Assembly: GCA_021827995.1 (NCBI GenBank)
Contig: JAKATK010000001.1
Location: 1 to 64,000 of the forward strand
DNA length: 64,000 nucleotides
Origin: Microcaldota archaeon
GTDB taxonomy: Archaea; Micrarchaeota; Micrarchaeia; Micrarchaeales; Micrarchaeaceae
Direction of reading: 5' to 3'
The notes beneath the pieces are model-generated. The model was not told the origin of the DNA. It ran no database searches and saw nothing but the letters and a program-made list of their open reading frames with translations. Position numbers and translations under genes: made by a program. Shown here one piece after another: positions 42,318-52,173 of the stretch; positions within the stretch are counted from its first letter, which is position 1; every line of letters starts with the position of its first letter.

Positions 42318-43409
42318 TTACCTTGAGTCCTCCCTGAGGAGCCCATCTAATTTGATGGACGCTACAGAGCCGCCGCTACTGCCTCCCTTGAGCAGGGCGT
42401 TGACCTTGTTGAGCAGGTCAGTGTACACGTCGGATTGCAGCGCCATCTGCTTGTCCATCTCCGTGCCATCCACTGGCATGCCGATCCTGACAAGACTTGG
42501 CGCGTTCTCCACCTGCAGGCCCTTGCCCCTTATGTTAGTCACATAAGTCGTCAGGCCGCGGAGCTTCTGCGGGTTCTCCAGCGACGTGGCTATGAACTCG
42601 GCGAGGTCCATCGAGGGGTTCGCCTTGAGCGCGGTAGCGAAGCCCACCAGCGGGTAGTCATAATATATGAGACGCTCGCCATGAATCTCTGCCTCGTACG
42701 CCCTGTCACGCTTCTCCTTGGCCGTGAGCGACTGCCACTCCCTCCTCGTCTTATCGTTGAATATCAGTATGTCCTCTGCCTTGGCCTTCACCTTGAGCAG
42801 TATGGCATCGGCCACCGCGCCGTTGTCCGTCTGCTTCCCGTTCACCTTCTGCGCGACATAGAAACCTATGACCTCTGCCAGGCCGTCATCCTTACGCCTG
42901 TAGGCACCGCTGGAGTAAGAGTAGTGTGGGTCGTAGTTGAAGTAGGACGTGTGCAGCAGCGCATGGCCGAGTTCATGCCCTACTATCTGGTCGAGCGAGT
43001 AGGCTATCTTGTCCGCCATCGCCTTGTCCCCGTTCTGCTCCGCTGCCTTCATCGTCTTGAACAGCTTGTATGCGCGCTTGTAGAACGTTATCGCATAGCC
43101 ATTGTAGGACGCTATCGCACCCTGTGCATCGTTGCCGCAGTCCATGACGACGTACGGCATCTGCAGCTTGGCCGGGGTCGAAACTCCAGTGTGCACCTTC
43201 GAAGCAGTGCCGCCGTACAGCGCCTCTATCTCCTTGAATATCGCCCTCTCCCTTCCCTCCATGTACGTCTGAAAGTCCTGATACTTGTTGCTGCTCCCGC
43301 TCACGCCTGTGCGGCCGCCAACAGCACCGCCAATCGCCGCGCCCTCGTCATTCCCGCGCGCCCTCACCACCACGTCTATGAACGTGGCGTTCATACTCGC
43401 ATCCGGCAT
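42318..43409 (-). CDS. HExxH zinc metallopeptidase-like protein
   Basis: A 363-residue protein whose zinc site is H-E-L-G-H (residues 145-149 from the chosen start) in QIVGHELGHALLHTSYF. The Glu in GLAEVIGFYVA some 30 residues later is a candidate third ligand. It lacks a signal peptide or TM helix. The N-terminal 30 residues are Gly/Ser-rich. I do not recognise a named peptidase family. ATG 43409 is chosen because GGTGG lies just upstream and it follows the TRAM stop directly. Its location between slipin and TRAM genes suggests membrane or RNA-linked quality control, which is inference. Confidence 0.65.
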   Translation of the reverse strand: MPDASMNATFIDVVVRARGNDEGAAIGGAVGGRTGVSGSSNKYQDFQTYMEGRERAIFKEIEALYGGTASKVHTGVSTPAKLQMPYVVMDCGNDAQGAIASYNGYAITFYKRAYKLFKTMKAAEQNGDKAMADKIAYSLDQIVGHELGHALLHTSYFNYDPHYSYSSGAYRRKDDGLAEVIGFYVAQKVNGKQTDNGAVADAILLKVKAKAEDILIFNDKTRREWQSLTAKEKRDRAYEAEIHGERLIYYDYPLVGFATALKANPSMDLAEFIATSLENPQKLRGLTTYVTNIRGKGLQVENAPSLVRIGMPVDGTEMDKQMALQSDVYTDLLNKVNALLKGGSSGGSVASIKLDGLLREDSR

Positions 43410-43421
43410 AATTCCCACCAA

Positions 43422-43721
43422 TCACCAATTGCCAGAGTGCGCAATCCCGACGGCGAAGCCTCCCATCAACTCTGTTATCGATACCTTGACCGTCTGGCCC
43501 GCCCTCAGGTTGTCGCCCTCCACGAAGATGAGGTACTGCCTGCCGTTCTTGTCGTTTATCATGGCTTCGCCGCGTCCGCTCTCAAGCACCTTCTCTACCT
43601 TGAGCTCGAGCACATCGCCTATATCGACAGGCTCCTCGGGCACAACGCCAGTGTAAACGTCTGTACGCAGTTCCCTATGGCCGATGCTGCTCCCGTCGCC
43701 GCTGCCCTCCTCATCCCCCAT
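43422..43721 (-). CDS. Small TRAM-domain protein
   Basis: A 99-residue protein with a TRAM beta-barrel in the last 65 residues: PVDIGDVLELKVEKVLESGRGEAMI, then YLIFVEGDNLRAGQTVKVSITEL. TRAM domains bind RNA; single-domain TRAM proteins in archaea act as RNA chaperones. The N-terminal 30 residues are acidic and Gly-rich. ATG 43721 is preferred over ATG 43748. thiI lies 34 bp upstream, the HExxH gene 13 bp downstream. Confidence 0.85.
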   Translation of the reverse strand: MGDEEGSGDGSSIGHRELRTDVYTGVVPEEPVDIGDVLELKVEKVLESGRGEAMINDKNGRQYLIFVEGDNLRAGQTVKVSITELMGGFAVGIAHSGNW

Positions 43722-43754
43722 CGCTGCACACCAGATAAAATATTCCAACCTTGG

Positions 43755-44981
43755 TTATTTAAGGCTTTGTTTGACCGGCACGCGCTCGCCCGACGGCTCG
43801 ATCCTAGTGGCCTTTGCCAGCGTCTCCTCTACAGTCCTGTCGAGGTCTAGGCCACCGTAGAGGGCGTCTATGCGCTCCGGATCTGCGCCGGTAGCCGGAT
43901 TGTGCGCGCGCATTGAGCAGACGTCCCTGTACGGCTCGGTGGAGGCCGCGTATGTGCCTATCGAGACCGCCCTATCTATAATCTCCTGCTTGTCGAATCC
44001 TATGAGCGGCCTCATGATAAGCAGCCTGTCGCGCCGCTCTGATGCTATCATGTTCCTGACCGTCTGCGAGGCCACCTGTCCAAGGGCCTCGCCAGTCACT
44101 ATCGTCTGTGCGCCTTCAACACCTGCGATCCTTGCAGCCAGGGCCATGAGGAAGCGCTTGAAGAGCACCAGCTCGTACTTCGCCGGTGCGCCTATGGCCC
44201 TAGCCTGGAACACGTGCGCCGGCACATAATAGATTACATAGCTGCTGCAGTATCCAGAAAGGATATCCAGCAGCCTGCCGATTTTACTCCTTTCCGCCTC
44301 GGCGTTGCTGTGCAGGGCGTGCACGTGAACGTAAACCGGCCTGAGGCCGCGCTTCATAGCGTAATAAGAGGCTACCGGAGAGTCTATGCCGCCAGAGAAG
44401 AGCACCACGCCAGAACCAGAGACGCCAACGGGTAGGCCGCCTGCGCCCCTAATCTTGTCGGTATACAGCAGCGTCCTGCCCCTGGTGACGTTCACGAACA
44501 GCTTGCTCTTGGCGTTCTTGTCAAAGCCGAACGGCAGCTCGCCGGCCCTCTTCACGAAGGCCCCTACTATATCGCTAGAAGTGAAACCAACCCCCTTGAA
44601 CGACCTGTTTGCCACCACCCTGACGGTTGCAGACGGCTGCACAACGCCTTTGGCCGCCTCAACGATGCCATCAATGTCGTTGTCCGCGAAAGTAACCGGT
44701 GAGAACCACGAGATGCCGAAGACGCGGCCTAACTTGCCGAGTATGCTGGCGGTGTCGGAGCCGTTCCCGAGGTAGAGCATGAAGCGGTCGCCCCCGTGCT
44801 CCAGGCGAATCCCCCTCTCGCCGGCCAGCGCAGAGTCGACGTTGGCGCGCAGTGCGCCAATGAAAGCAGACCTGTTCCTGCCCTTGAGCCATAGCTCGCC
44901 GAAGTGTATGACGACCGCGCTTTTGGCACGCTTCAACCCCGCAGTGCCATCAGGCACGCTAGACCGCTGCATCAAAAACAT
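43755..44981 (-). CDS. thiI: tRNA 4-thiouridine synthase ThiI (no rhodanese domain)
   Basis: ThiI makes 4-thiouridine in tRNA and may act in thiamine thiazole synthesis. An NFLD/THUMP region (residues about 20-185, with VIHFGELWLKGRNR and GVGFTSSDIVGAFVKR) is followed by the PP-loop ATPase VVLFSGGIDSPVAS near residue 200. There is no C-terminal rhodanese domain, as is usual in archaea. The start is unclear: ATG 44981 and ATG 44972 overlap the TATA box shared with secE, and a GTG at 44957 would fit a leaderless message better. It heads an apparent four-gene unit with TRAM, HExxH and slipin genes. Confidence 0.92.
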   Translation of the reverse strand: MFLMQRSSVPDGTAGLKRAKSAVVIHFGELWLKGRNRSAFIGALRANVDSALAGERGIRLEHGGDRFMLYLGNGSDTASILGKLGRVFGISWFSPVTFADNDIDGIVEAAKGVVQPSATVRVVANRSFKGVGFTSSDIVGAFVKRAGELPFGFDKNAKSKLFVNVTRGRTLLYTDKIRGAGGLPVGVSGSGVVLFSGGIDSPVASYYAMKRGLRPVYVHVHALHSNAEAERSKIGRLLDILSGYCSSYVIYYVPAHVFQARAIGAPAKYELVLFKRFLMALAARIAGVEGAQTIVTGEALGQVASQTVRNMIASERRDRLLIMRPLIGFDKQEIIDRAVSIGTYAASTEPYRDVCSMRAHNPATGADPERIDALYGGLDLDRTVEETLAKATRIEPSGERVPVKQSLK

Positions 44982-44990
44982 TTTATATGG
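44981..44990. promoter_or_regulatory. Shared TATA box between thiI and secE
   Basis: TTTTATATGG lies 28 bp before the secE ATG and, read in reverse, 20-25 bp before a possible GTG start of thiI. It is the only promoter-like sequence in the narrow divergent space. Confidence 0.5.
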
Positions 44991-45018
44991 AACCGTTTAT
45001 AAGATTGCGGGCAACTCC

Positions 45019-45222
45019 ATGAAACTCAACATATCCGGCAGGCTCAGGGAATTCTTCAAGAACGCAAGGCACGTGACTAACATAAGCTACCGGCCGACCA
45101 ACGACGAGTTCAAGAGCAGCGCCAAGATAATAATACTGGGGATAATACTGATCGGCCTGATAGGCTTCATCATAGCCGTGCTCGTGTCCCTGATCATAAG
45201 CGGAAACTTCTCCCTGGTATGA
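45019..45222 (+). CDS. secE: Preprotein translocase subunit SecE (Sec61 gamma)
   Basis: A 67-residue single-span protein. An amphipathic N-terminal helix (LREFFKNARHVTNISYRPTN) lies on the membrane and is followed by one C-terminal TM segment (about residues 35-62), exactly the archaeal SecE/Sec61-gamma plan. ATG 45019 is chosen by the shared promoter and natural family length. The downstream NFACT-R gene begins directly after the stop codon (TGA-ATG), so both are translated from one message. Confidence 0.85.
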   Translation: MKLNISGRLREFFKNARHVTNISYRPTNDEFKSSAKIIILGIILIGLIGFIIAVLVSLIISGNFSLV

Positions 45223-46044
45223 ATGATGGAGATAAAGATCGACTTCACGAAGAGCGCGCAGGAGAACGCGGCCGAATACTACGCCGAGGCGAAGCGTTTA
45301 GAAGCGAAGAGGCGCGGCGCTGAGAAGGCGGTTCGCGACCTTTCTGATGCGCTCGCTCGCAGGCTGGCAGAGGCAGAGGCGCAGAGGCCGAAGCGGCGCA
45401 TCGTCATAAGCCGGCAGAAGGCGTGGTACGAGAAGTTCCACTGGTTCACCTCCAGCGACGGCTTCCTCTCCATCGGCGGCAGGGACGCCAAGCAGAACGA
45501 GCTCATAAATTCCAAGCACTTCGACGACAATGACCTGTTCTTCCACGCCAACGTCTTTGGGGCGTCTGTAGTGATCCTAAAGAACGGCGTGTCCGCTGGC
45601 GCGGATGCAAAACTAGAGGCGGCGCAGTTCGCCGCCTGCTACTCCAGCGCATGGGAGTCGATGCAGAGGAGCGTGGACGTATACGCCATGCGCAGGGACC
45701 AGGTGAGCAAGTCCACCTCTAAGGGTTCGCTCGGTGTCGGCAGTTTCCTGCTGAAGGGCGAGCGCGAGTGGTTCAAGGACGTCCAACCATCCCTGGTGAT
45801 CGCTGTCAAGGATGGCGTCCCAATAGCGATGCCGCGCCACGCGTTCGACAAACTAAGTGCAGGAGTCGGTGATGGCATGGCCCACGTCTTCGTGGAGCAA
45901 GGCCGGTCTAAGAAGTCCGATGCAGCGAAGGAGATTGCGTCGCGCCTTGGCATAGAAGACATAGACTCGATAATGTTACTGCTACCGTCCGGCAGTTTTA
46001 GAATCAGCACTCGTAATACCGATGCATTGCAAAGAAAGAACTGA
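45223..46044 (+). CDS. NFACT-R domain protein (Rqc2/NEMF-like, lacking NFACT-N)
   Basis: A 273-residue protein with a coiled-coil start (residues 10-60) and an NFACT-R (DUF814) domain: WYEKFHWFTSSDGFLSIGGRDAKQNE, then DNDLFFHANVFGASVVILKNG. The end of the domain is FVEQGRSKKSDAAKEIASRLG. Full-length archaeal Rqc2/NEMF homologues also have an NFACT-N domain and HhH, which are absent here. NFACT-R helps recognise stalled ribosomal large subunits with peptidyl-tRNA. It is coupled to secE, which suggests action near membrane-bound ribosomes. A missing N-terminal half encoded elsewhere is possible. Confidence 0.85.
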   Translation: MMEIKIDFTKSAQENAAEYYAEAKRLEAKRRGAEKAVRDLSDALARRLAEAEAQRPKRRIVISRQKAWYEKFHWFTSSDGFLSIGGRDAKQNELINSKHFDDNDLFFHANVFGASVVILKNGVSAGADAKLEAAQFAACYSSAWESMQRSVDVYAMRRDQVSKSTSKGSLGVGSFLLKGEREWFKDVQPSLVIAVKDGVPIAMPRHAFDKLSAGVGDGMAHVFVEQGRSKKSDAAKEIASRLGIEDIDSIMLLLPSGSFRISTRNTDALQRKN

Positions 46045-46093
46045 GCCACTACTTGTTCTGCAAGCGAATGGCTCGCACTGCATGTGATCGAAA

Positions 46094-46166
46094 GGCCTCA
46101 GCCGGGAGTCGGACCCGGTCTTGAAGGTCCACAGCCTTCCGTGCAAGCCGTTACACAACTGAGGCC
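46094..46166 (-). tRNA. tRNA-His (GTG)
   Basis: Minus-strand cloverleaf of 73 nt. The acceptor GGCCTCAG pairs with CTGAGGCC, giving the encoded G-1 opposite C73 that marks tRNA-His. Anticodon arm GAAGG-CTGTGGA-CCTTC holds GTG. The T-loop is TCCGACT, with C in place of the usual T55. No intron. A TATA-like TTATTTATTTG lies upstream at 46188-46199. Confidence 0.95.
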
Positions 46167-46370
46167 ACGGTATCATATTCCATCAATTGGCAAATAAATA
46201 ACATGTAGTTAGGTTTTTCTACGCACGATTACAAAGACGAGTATAAAAAATGCCGCACGGCCGTGCCGTCCAATTTCGAAACGAACAAATCGTGCAGATA
46301 CCAGATGTTCCAAATCGAGAATCTGGCGAATCTGAAACACCAGATTTTACCGCGCCGCCGCAAGGAAGAT

Positions 46371-46380
46371 ATTTATATGC
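46371..46380 (+). promoter_or_regulatory. TATA box for the acidic-tail ORF
   Basis: ATTTATATGC follows a purine-rich stretch (AAGGAAGAT), the usual BRE-TATA order. A start around 46400 would place the ATG at 46419 close to the 5' end. Confidence 0.45.
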
Positions 46381-46418
46381 TTCTATCATTAAACAAGGCT
46401 GTAAAAGGCGCAACGAAG

Positions 46419-46574
46419 ATGATGCAGGAACTTGCGTTTGTTGCTTTGATAAGACGTGGTAGCATGAATGGATATGAGAAGGAGCCTCTCCAGGCCGCCG
46501 CCGAAGAAGAAGATGATGAGGATCTCGACGAGGACGAAGACTTAGACGAGGACGAGGATACCGACGAATCCTGA
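46419..46574 (+). CDS. Small protein with strongly acidic tail
   Basis: From ATG 46419 the product has 51 residues: a short hydrophobic start MMQELAFVALIRRG and a tail with about 23 Asp/Glu in 30 residues, in repeats of the type DEDLDED. ATGs at 46377 and 46464 are alternative starts; the TATA box at 46371 disfavors the first. The family is not recognised. Acidic tails like this occur in small chaperone-like and RNA-polymerase-associated proteins, but no domain is visible. Confidence 0.5.
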   Translation: MMQELAFVALIRRGSMNGYEKEPLQAAAEEEDDEDLDEDEDLDEDEDTDES

Positions 46575-46676
46575 GGTCCAGACCTCATTCTACGCACGTG
46601 ACTTAACGCGGCTTAGCCGTCGTGCTAATCATGCGCGCCTCGTGCACCGCCGGTAGCACGAAAGGTATTAAAATAA

Positions 46677-49169
<2,493 letters not shown>

Positions 49170-49178
49170 GGTGCTTCG

Positions 49179-49610
49179 TTGAAAATAGTTTATTCCGATA
49201 GGAAGACTGGGAGGAGCGCGCAGGTCGAAGTGGGGGTCGACGCTGCCACCGCGATAATAGGGCGCAGGATTGGCGAGGCGATAGACGGCGCCGCGCTGGG
49301 CCTGCCTGGGTACAAGTTGAAGATCACTGGCGGCAGCGACTCCAGCGGCTTCCCGCTCGAGCGCGGCATAGGCGGGTCGGTCAAGACAGCGATGCTCGCG
49401 CACAGGAGCGCTGCCGGCAGGGTGCTCAAGAGCCCGCGCAGGCGCACAGTGAGGGGCGGCCTGGTAGCAGCCGATACGGCGCAGGTCAACGCTGTAATAA
49501 CTGACTACGGCGCGAAGCCGCTTGACGAGGTGCTGCCACCGAAGGCGGCCGCGGCAAAGGAAGCCGGGAAGGAGGATGCGGCCAGCGAGGAGAGGAAGCC
49601 CAAGGCGTAG
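49179..49610 (+). CDS. rps6e: Small-subunit ribosomal protein eS6
   Basis: A 143-residue eS6 homologue. The N-terminal KIVYSDRKTGRSAQVEV and the core IGEAIDGAALGLPGYKLKITGGSDSSGFP followed by SPRRRTVRGGLVAADTAQVNAVI are diagnostic. The C-terminal 25 residues are Ala/Lys/Glu-rich. The start is TTG at 49179, 9 bp after the cdc48 stop. eIF2-gamma follows after 18 bp, the gene pairing commonly seen in archaea. Confidence 0.96.
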   Translation: MKIVYSDRKTGRSAQVEVGVDAATAIIGRRIGEAIDGAALGLPGYKLKITGGSDSSGFPLERGIGGSVKTAMLAHRSAAGRVLKSPRRRTVRGGLVAADTAQVNAVITDYGAKPLDEVLPPKAAAAKEAGKEDAASEERKPKA

Positions 49611-49628
49611 TGTGATAAGGTCGTTTCA

Positions 49629-50843
49629 TTGAACACAACTCAGAGCGTACTTAACATAGGCACTCTAGGGCACATAGACCACGGCAAGACCTCGCTGACT
49701 AGGGCGATAACCGGTGTATGGACAGACAAGCACAGCGAGAGCCTCAAGAGGAACATGACGATAAAGCTGGGCTACGCCGACGCGATCATAAGGAAGTGCC
49801 CGCAGTGCACAGGCACTGACGCCTATACCACAGCCAAGACATGCACTATACACGACGTTCCGACAGACGAGCTCATGCACATATCAATGCTCGATGCGCC
49901 CGGCCACGAGACCCTGATGGCCACCGCCATAGCCGGTTCGAGCGTCATAGACGGCATACTATTCGTGATAGCGGCCAACGAGCCGTGCCCGATGCAGCAG
50001 ACCCGCGAGCACCTGATGATAATAGAGATACTCGGTGTCAAGAACGTTGTAATAGTGCAGAGCAAGATAGACATAGTCGGCAGGGAGGCCGCGGAGGCGC
50101 ACTACAAGCAGATAAAGGAGTTCATAAAGAACAGTCCGATACGCGATGCACCGATAATACCGGTTATGACGAACCAGAACATAAACGTCGACGCGGTGCT
50201 CGAGAGGATAGCCGGCATGCAGATACCGAAGAGGGACCTCGAGGCGCAGCCGCTCATGTACGTCGTCAGGTCGTTCGACGTCAACCGACCCAACATAGAC
50301 GCGTCAGGCCTTGTCGGTGGCGTCATAGGCGGCGCGATAATCCAGGGCAGGTTCAGGGTCGGTGACGAGATAGAGATAAGGCCTGGCATAAAGATCGGTG
50401 ACCGCAGCAAGAAGGATACCTACACGCCGATAGTGACCGTGATAACCAGCATGAGCAACGGCTCGAACGCGCTCACCGAGGCCATACCTGGCGGCCTCAT
50501 CGGCGTGTCCACAGAGATAGACCCGGCGTTCGCCAAGGCTGACGGCCTCATGGGCAACGTCGTGGGCCACGTCGGGAAGCTACCGGAGACGCGCAGTGAC
50601 ATAACGATGACGTACGTCAAGCTGGACCGCAAGGACATACCGGAGCAAGGCCTGAGGGAGGGCGAGCCGCTGATACTCGGGGTGGCAACCGCCACCACCG
50701 TTGGTGCAGTCCGGCGTGTCAGGAAGTCTGCGCTGGAGATCGAGCTGAAGAGGCCGGTGTGCGCCTTGAAGGGCGCCAAGGTCGCCGTCATGCGAAACAT
50801 AAGCCAGCGTTGGAGGCTCACAGGCTACGGGATACTGCAGTGA
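49629..50843 (+). CDS. eif2g: Translation initiation factor 2, gamma subunit
   Basis: The GTPase subunit of aIF2, which carries initiator tRNA to the ribosome. G1 is GHIDHGKT (residues 14-21) and G3 is DAPGHE. The G4 motif reads VQSKIDIV where NKxD is normal, so Asn is replaced by Ser. The zinc-knuckle region CPQCTGTDAYTTAKTC has only three cysteines instead of four. Domains II and III follow, ending WRLTGYGIL. Start is TTG. The gene closes the cdc48-rps6e-eif2g unit. Confidence 0.95.
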   Translation: MNTTQSVLNIGTLGHIDHGKTSLTRAITGVWTDKHSESLKRNMTIKLGYADAIIRKCPQCTGTDAYTTAKTCTIHDVPTDELMHISMLDAPGHETLMATAIAGSSVIDGILFVIAANEPCPMQQTREHLMIIEILGVKNVVIVQSKIDIVGREAAEAHYKQIKEFIKNSPIRDAPIIPVMTNQNINVDAVLERIAGMQIPKRDLEAQPLMYVVRSFDVNRPNIDASGLVGGVIGGAIIQGRFRVGDEIEIRPGIKIGDRSKKDTYTPIVTVITSMSNGSNALTEAIPGGLIGVSTEIDPAFAKADGLMGNVVGHVGKLPETRSDITMTYVKLDRKDIPEQGLREGEPLILGVATATTVGAVRRVRKSALEIELKRPVCALKGAKVAVMRNISQRWRLTGYGILQ

Positions 50844-50952
50844 ACCTGTTTCTGAGCATCCATGCAGCAATGCGCGGCAGCCAGTTTAAATCTGGTACGA
50901 GCTTGCCGACGGATCGACCGGTTGTATCCGTGCCAGCAGCATCGATGCATAT

Positions 50953-50978
50953 GCACCGGCGCGCGCTGAAGCGCGTGC
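50953..50978. terminator. Hairpin between convergent eIF2-gamma and EMC3-like genes
   Basis: CGCGC and GCGCG pair across a TGAA tetraloop, with GCAC and GTGC close outside. The 159-bp convergent space holds no gene, so this may be a shared transcription end. No T-run follows, hence low confidence. Confidence 0.3.
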
Positions 50979-51002
50979 AGCGAAACAGGAAGCCGGCCGC
51001 TA

Positions 51003-51503
51003 TTATTGGTTTGCCTGCGCGCCTGACTGTGCGGCAGCTTTCTCCTCCTTTGTCTTCTTGCGGTCGTACGCAAGGGTGATAACGGTAGCCACCATGCCGA
51101 GTATGAAGACGCATGCGAAGAAGAGACCCTGGTAATTGAGCTGGAATATGAAGTTGACAGTGCCGGTGACGCTGCCGAATGCCGCCGGCAGTATCACGTC
51201 GTACAGTATGAGGAACATCGGCAGTATTACGAACATCGACTTGAGCTGGCCCTTGGTCGTCGCGCTCACGAGCGGCATGATCTCCTTCTGCTTCGCCGCG
51301 ATCTCCTCGCGCGAGGCCTTGTTCTTCAGCAGCACCTTCATCTCGTCCTGTATGCGCTTCATCTCGGCCCTAGCGGCGCGCATGCGTTTCGGATTGGACA
51401 TCTTGCGCTGCAGCAGCACTGTCGTGGATGTGTACAATGCCGCTATGAGTATTATCGCAACCTCTATCGTCAGTGGTATTGGGGTGGTAACTACTACTGT
51501 CAT
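51003..51503 (-). CDS. EMC3/TMCO1/DUF106-type membrane insertase (YidC-like)
   Basis: A 166-residue protein of the archaeal DUF106 family in the Oxa1/YidC/EMC3 superfamily, which aids insertion of membrane proteins. One N-terminal helix (about 8-30), a conserved charged coiled coil (PKRMRAARAEMKRIQDEMKVL), and two further helices (about 95-120 and 130-155), followed by a basic tail KKTKEEKAAAQ. ATG 51503 is chosen as it lies just downstream of the adkA stop; earlier in-frame starts overlap adkA. The pairing with adkA is a known archaeal gene order near ribosomal and Sec genes. Confidence 0.88.
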   Translation of the reverse strand: MTVVVTTPIPLTIEVAIILIAALYTSTTVLLQRKMSNPKRMRAARAEMKRIQDEMKVLLKNKASREEIAAKQKEIMPLVSATTKGQLKSMFVILPMFLILYDVILPAAFGSVTGTVNFIFQLNYQGLFFACVFILGMVATVITLAYDRKKTKEEKAAAQSGAQANQ

Positions 51504-51516
51504 CGATTTGGCACCG

Positions 51517-52101
51517 CTATTTGTTGAAAACTTCTTCGGCGATCTCGGCAAACCTGCGCACCGAGTGCTCCAGCATTCCCTGCTTGTTATCGATTACGTA
51601 TAATGGGATATTTAAGCTTAACGAGTAGCTTGATAGCGTGGACAGGTTTATTATGCGCTGCATTTCCACGAACCTGGCGTCCTCAACCTCGCGCTTCCTG
51701 GTCTTGTCCTGCGAGCGCCTTGTCAGTATCTCCTCCGTGCTCGCGTCCACGCAGACTAGCGCAGTTAGGCCCTTCTCGAGCAGCATGGTCTCGCTGCGCG
51801 GCAGTCCTGGCACGTACCTGCCGTGCTGCTCTATGGTCGCATGCGTGTCAACTATCACGTTGCCAGGCATCTTCGCGACGGCGCCGAAGGTCGCCCTCCT
51901 CAGCTCTGCTATTTTCTCGTTCGGCATGTACCTGAGCTGGTCGCGGTCCTTGGCGTAGCCCTTCGTTACTGCCATCTCCTCCATAAGCGTGCCTATGTTC
52001 ACTATGGTGTGCTCTATCCGCGTGGCCGACTTCAGTCCTGTGAGCACAGATGTCTTCCCCGCGCCTGGTGTGCCAACGACCACCATTATGCTATTCGGCA
52101 A
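51517..52101 (-). CDS. adkA: Archaeal adenylate kinase AdkA
   Basis: Archaeal-type adenylate kinase converting ATP and AMP to two ADP. Walker A is VVVGTPGAGKTS near residue 8, then IVNIGTLMEEMAVTKGYAKDRDQLR, then VIVDTHATIEQHGRYVPGLP, all family signatures. The arginines of the lid are in LTRRSQDKTRKREVE. Possible starts are GTG 52110, TTG 52101 and ATG 52086; TTG is chosen since GGTGAT lies 4 bp upstream. The EMC3-like gene follows after 13 bp. truD is divergent across a 72-bp promoter region. Confidence 0.93.
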   Translation of the reverse strand: MPNSIMVVVGTPGAGKTSVLTGLKSATRIEHTIVNIGTLMEEMAVTKGYAKDRDQLRYMPNEKIAELRRATFGAVAKMPGNVIVDTHATIEQHGRYVPGLPRSETMLLEKGLTALVCVDASTEEILTRRSQDKTRKREVEDARFVEMQRIINLSTLSSYSLSLNIPLYVIDNKQGMLEHSVRRFAEIAEEVFNK

Positions 52102-52173
52102 GCAGATCACCGGGCACTAATAGCGTAAAACCTATTTAAAGCATCTGCACAAAAGGCAGAATCGGCTGTTTGA

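Noticed and set aside
42435-43850. 471-codon plus-strand frame opposite the HExxH and TRAM genes
   Set aside because: Typical GC-rich antisense shadow: Arg/His/Leu-rich, no domains; the opposite strand has the HELGH motif and a TRAM domain.
46290-46350. Repeated CAGAT/ATCTG pieces looking like a small repeat array
   Set aside because: Only a few 5-6-bp matches with irregular spacing; not a CRISPR or a convincing hairpin.
46263-46376. Longer N-terminus for the acidic-tail protein
   Set aside because: The extension lies upstream of the TATA box at 46371 and would not be in the predicted transcript.
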